From the NCBI GenBank assembly GCA_019054805.1, contig JAHQIY010000016.1, positions 682,001 through 746,000 of the forward strand: a stretch of 64,000 nt of DNA. Direction: 5' to 3'. The notes beneath the pieces were generated by a model. It saw only the letters and a program-made list of their open reading frames with translations. It was not told the origin of the DNA and did no database searches. The position numbers and the translations under genes were made by a program. Source of the DNA: Brachionus manjavacas (lineage: Eukaryota > Rotifera > Eurotatoria > Ploima > Brachionidae). Positions 60,978 to 64,000 of this stretch are shown here, one piece after another. How positions within the stretch are numbered: the first letter of the stretch is position 1; each line of letters opens with the position of its first letter.

Positions 60978-61414
60978 AATTCGATGCTTGCATTCGGTTC
61001 CGAAGCATTCAGAGCCTCAATTAGTCAAATATAAATGTACTTTTTTCTTTTTAAATTTATAAATATATAAATATTTAGGATATTTATTTCGTTGAGTGTT
61101 TTTTTGTTTAATTTTTTTCATCTTCTTCTTCTATTTGTAAGTTAATCTCAAAGAATTTTTATAAATAAATTTTTTTAATTTTTGAATTTTTCAACCTTAT
61201 TTTTTTTGTTGTTGCTGTTGTTGAAATTTTTTATTTTTTCTCAATAAACCACATATTTAATTTGTATTAATAATATTAGAAAGTGATTTGAATAAAATTT
61301 TACAGCAAAATAAAAAAAATAGAAAATTTATTCTTTTATTTGTTGATAGCAAGCTTACAAAGTGCAATTTCAATGAGGCTTTATCACGTTTTAGTCAAAG
61401 ATTTAATTAAGGAT

Positions 61415-61600
61415 TTAATTTTTTATTAATTTAGACTCACACATTTTAATAAATGCCAACTCTTTTAAACTTAACTTTAGATCTGTCTGGGACTGTTTGT
61501 CACAAGTAACTTGAATTGAATCAGTTGAATTTATCGAATATTCGACTCCAGTGTTTCTAATTGCTACTTTTTTAAACTTCTTCTTTATTTCTTTAACCAT
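61415..61600 (-). CDS. Small unrecognised open frame
   Basis: The ATG at 61600 starts 61 codons: MVKEIKKKFKKVAIRNTGVE, then VTCDKQSQTDLKLSLKEL and IKMCESKLIKN. The composition looks more like protein than the surrounding A/T-rich DNA. The preceding bases (GTGAGTTAC) look like a donor on this strand. There is no family match. It could be an exon or chance. Confidence 0.25.
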   Translation of the reverse strand: MVKEIKKKFKKVAIRNTGVEYSINSTDSIQVTCDKQSQTDLKLSLKELAFIKMCESKLIKN

Positions 61601-61989
61601 AAAATTTATAAACACTTTGTAACTCACAATCTATCTATTTAAATTTTCATTATTTCTTTTTTATACCAGTATACTTTAACTGTTTTTCTTAATAAAAATC
61701 GTAAAAAACGAAGATCACAAGTTCAATATTAATAAAGTAAAAAATAAAAGATTAGAAAAAAATGCGATTGCCGTATCGAAAAAATTTTACTTAAAAAACT
61801 CTAAGAAGAAAAAAAGATACAAATAATACAAGTCCTTTCAAAAGCTTTATATTTCCGTCAACCATTGACAAATAGAATATTTCAATTTCAATTCCATTGC
61901 AGTTAATTTTTATGATTATTAAAATAAAAAAATAAATGAGAAAAAGAGAGGTAAAGAAACAATAATTCCATTATCCGAATAAACTTCAT

Positions 61990-62540
61990 ACATTCGGCCC
62001 CAAATCGAATTCGCTATCTCAGCCTGGTTACCTTACACCAAATCAGACATTGTAATTCTAGAGAAAGTCCAGCATAAAGAAACAAAAGTCTCACACGAGC
62101 TCAGACATCTTCATTAAAATACAAGATGCGAAAGATTAGGCTTATCAACACTTTTGGAGAGAAGAATTCGAGGTGACCTAATCCAAAAATTCAAAATTGA
62201 AAAAGGACTAGAGGAGATAAACTGGCACACATCTCCTCAATGCGGAGAGTCTCGCAGAGGCCACAGAGGGTACTTTAGACGCGAAATAAAAGCGAAAGAA
62301 GTGAGATACTGCAATCAAAGACACGAATTCTTTAACAACAGGATAGCAAACATTTGGAATGCATTCCCTAACAAAATAACAGAATCCAAATCTGTCAACT
62401 CATTCAAAAACAATCTAGACAAACACGTTAGAAACTGCAACAGGGCGTCAGTCACACGGCTGATGCGCTCCGCGTGATTGATCACGCTGCAGTTATAAAT
62501 ACTACTACTACTATTTGAATAAATTGAAATAAAAATACTA
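61990..62540 (+). mobile_element. LINE C-terminal fragment, fairly well kept
   Basis: The plus strand reads RPQIEFAISAWLPYTKSDIV, then LEKVQHKETK, and after a frame break LGLSTLLERRIRGDLIQKFK. FFNNRIANIWNAFPNKITES and SVNSFKNNLDKHV follow, with a stop at 62477. The order is that of the reverse transcriptase thumb and C-terminus of a jockey/CR1-like LINE. The 3' end has TACTACTACTACTA and then an A-rich tail near 62540. The last 107 codons are uninterrupted, so this is one of the younger LINE copies here. Confidence 0.85.
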
Positions 62541-63035
62541 TTTTTGGAACAAGTGTTACATTTGTCCTTTTATTATTCATATGTTTGAAAATTTTAAATT
62601 AAAATAAAATATTTTTTAAACGTCATATTTACACAAAAGTTAAAATTAGACTTCTAAAAATCGCCACAAGAAAGGCATTTATGTGGCATATTAATATATT
62701 ATAGGCAAAGACATATTTTTTTTCCTGAAAAAAATTTTACATTATTTTTTTCAAACCCTTTAGTTGTACAATTCTTATTATTAAAAATCAGTGATAGCAT
62801 TTTTAGATATAATATTTACTTTCTTTATATTCAAAGCAAACAAATCAAAAACCTAGAAAAAAATTCAAAAATATAATTTAAAAAACATTTTATCAAAATT
62901 TAAATGTTAAGCAACTTTTGCAAGTAGAAAATTAAACCACATATCGGACTTAAATTTCGAATGAATAAATTTCAACTTGTGTTTCTTTAAACTTTTTAAA
63001 TTTATAATTTTACAAATTAAAAAACTAAAAATAAA

Positions 63036-63936
63036 ATGAATTTCAGTGATTTTCCCAAATTAAATGACTTTTCGCTAGACAAGAGAAAAGCATTGATTTG
63101 TTTGACCGTAGCCTCATCAATAACCCTGATTTATATTTATAAAAAAAGAAATAAAAATTCCTTCAAAAATAGTAAAAAAATTTAAATAAAAATTTCATGC
63201 ATTATTTTTTTATAATCTAGATAATGAAGAAGACAGCGTCATAAGAGGAAAACAAACAATTGTTGAAATAAAGGTCCCGAGCGAATGCACTGGACAATTG
63301 ATCGGACCTCAAGGACAGAATATAAAAGAAGTAAAAACTTTACTTCTTATTACTTGGTTGTTAAAATCGTTGAAATCAAGCTTCAAAAGAAAACTAACAC
63401 TAGAATGAATTTTAGAGACAAAATTTGCACCATTGATCCCCTGATGTCAGAGGCTGATAAAGATTCAAGTGAAAATATTTTGGAAAATCCAGATCGTATT
63501 TTAGTTATAAGAGGCTCAAATAAAAACGTCCAAAATGCAGAATTTGAAATTAAAAAAATGATTCTTGAATATCCTATATCTATTACAAAGGAATTCTTTG
63601 TTCCCCAATATGCGTGTGGAAGAATAATTGGTAAAGGAGGCTCTACAATAAAAGAATTGTCTAGAGCATCAAATTGTAAGATTTCTCTGATAGAAAGCAG
63701 AGAAATCTCTAATAAAGATAATTTGGACCAGCAGAATGTTACATCGAAAGATCTGCTTAAAATTGTTCGAATTAAGGGATCAATTGATAAGATTTCATTT
63801 GCCGAAGTAATTCAAGAAATTATTTAAAAAATAAATATTAAAATTTTTTAAATTAAATCTAAAGGAGTTAATAAGATCCAAAATAAAAGAAGAAGAAGCA
63901 TCAAGAGAAAGAAAACAGAAAGGAAAATTTTACTAA
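63036..63936 (+). CDS. TDRKH: TDRKH/Papi-like tandem KH-domain protein
   Basis: Four exons (63036-63171, 63221-63330, 63381-63806, 63865-63936) give 247 residues. TDRKH/Papi sits on the mitochondrial surface and takes part in piRNA 3'-end trimming. A short N-terminus is followed by a membrane segment (ALICLTVASSITLIYIY) and basic KKRNKN, as in TDRKH. KH1: VEIKVPSECTGQLIGPQGQN with the GPQG loop. KH2: FFVPQYACGRIIGKGG, STIKEL, with the GKGG loop. The last exon (ELIRSKIKEEEASRERKQKG) fits the linker after KH2. The reading then stops at 63936, and no tudor domain is seen. It may lie in exons past the window, or the protein may be KH-only. Confidence 0.82.
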
Positions 63937-64000
63937 ATTAAAAATGAGTAAAAATTTAAACTTTACCTAAAGTCATCAAAAAATTGATATTTAATAAATT

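Noticed and set aside
1-64000. CRISPR arrays or bacterial-type operons
   Set aside because: The window is clearly animal DNA with introns; no spaced direct repeats of that kind were seen.

Overview
The window is AT-rich animal DNA (roughly three quarters A+T between genes). Genes have short introns, often 45-150 bases, with GT..AG borders, and the standard genetic code fits every exon. The gene set is bilaterian: a Single-minded bHLH-PAS factor, a CrebA/CREB3L membrane bZIP factor, casein kinase 1 delta/epsilon and amidated neuropeptide precursors. The compact genes, extreme AT bias and mix of LINEs, Merlin-like and foldback elements suggest a small spiralian such as a monogonont rotifer. That assignment is inference.

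Layout. 0-6 kb (minus): the 5' part of a MATCAP-like zinc tyrosine carboxypeptidase, then a long ankyrin-armadillo protein (ANKAR-like). 8.3-11.6 kb (minus): a tight trio, GTF3C6, mitochondrial ribosomal protein S24 and the CAAX protease RCE1, with gaps of only 75 and 59 bases. 11.9-15.6 kb (minus): three tandem paralogous genes, each coding for a secreted precursor with one 35-residue C-terminally amidated peptide. I reconstructed all exons of these three; no single reading frame shows them. 18.5-22.9 kb: casein kinase 1 with LINE debris and a duplicated copy of its last exon. 25.7 kb: a SERF-family gene. 28-31.3 kb (minus): CREB3L/CrebA. 36-40 kb: mL42 (minus) and a beta-1,4-galactosyltransferase (plus) sharing a 353-base divergent promoter. 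The galactosyltransferase carries a DNA transposon in its fourth intron. 40-56 kb: gene-poor, full of transposon and LINE remnants plus a few uncertain exons. 56.7-61 kb: Single-minded. 63-64 kb: a tandem-KH protein of the TDRKH/Papi type.

How it fits together. Most genes are unrelated housekeeping or regulatory genes. The exception is the peptide cluster: three precursors with signal peptides, KR and GKR cleavage sites, a 35-residue product of constant length, conserved intron positions and a TATA box upstream of each gene. I do not recognise the peptide family. It is the most likely undescribed system here.
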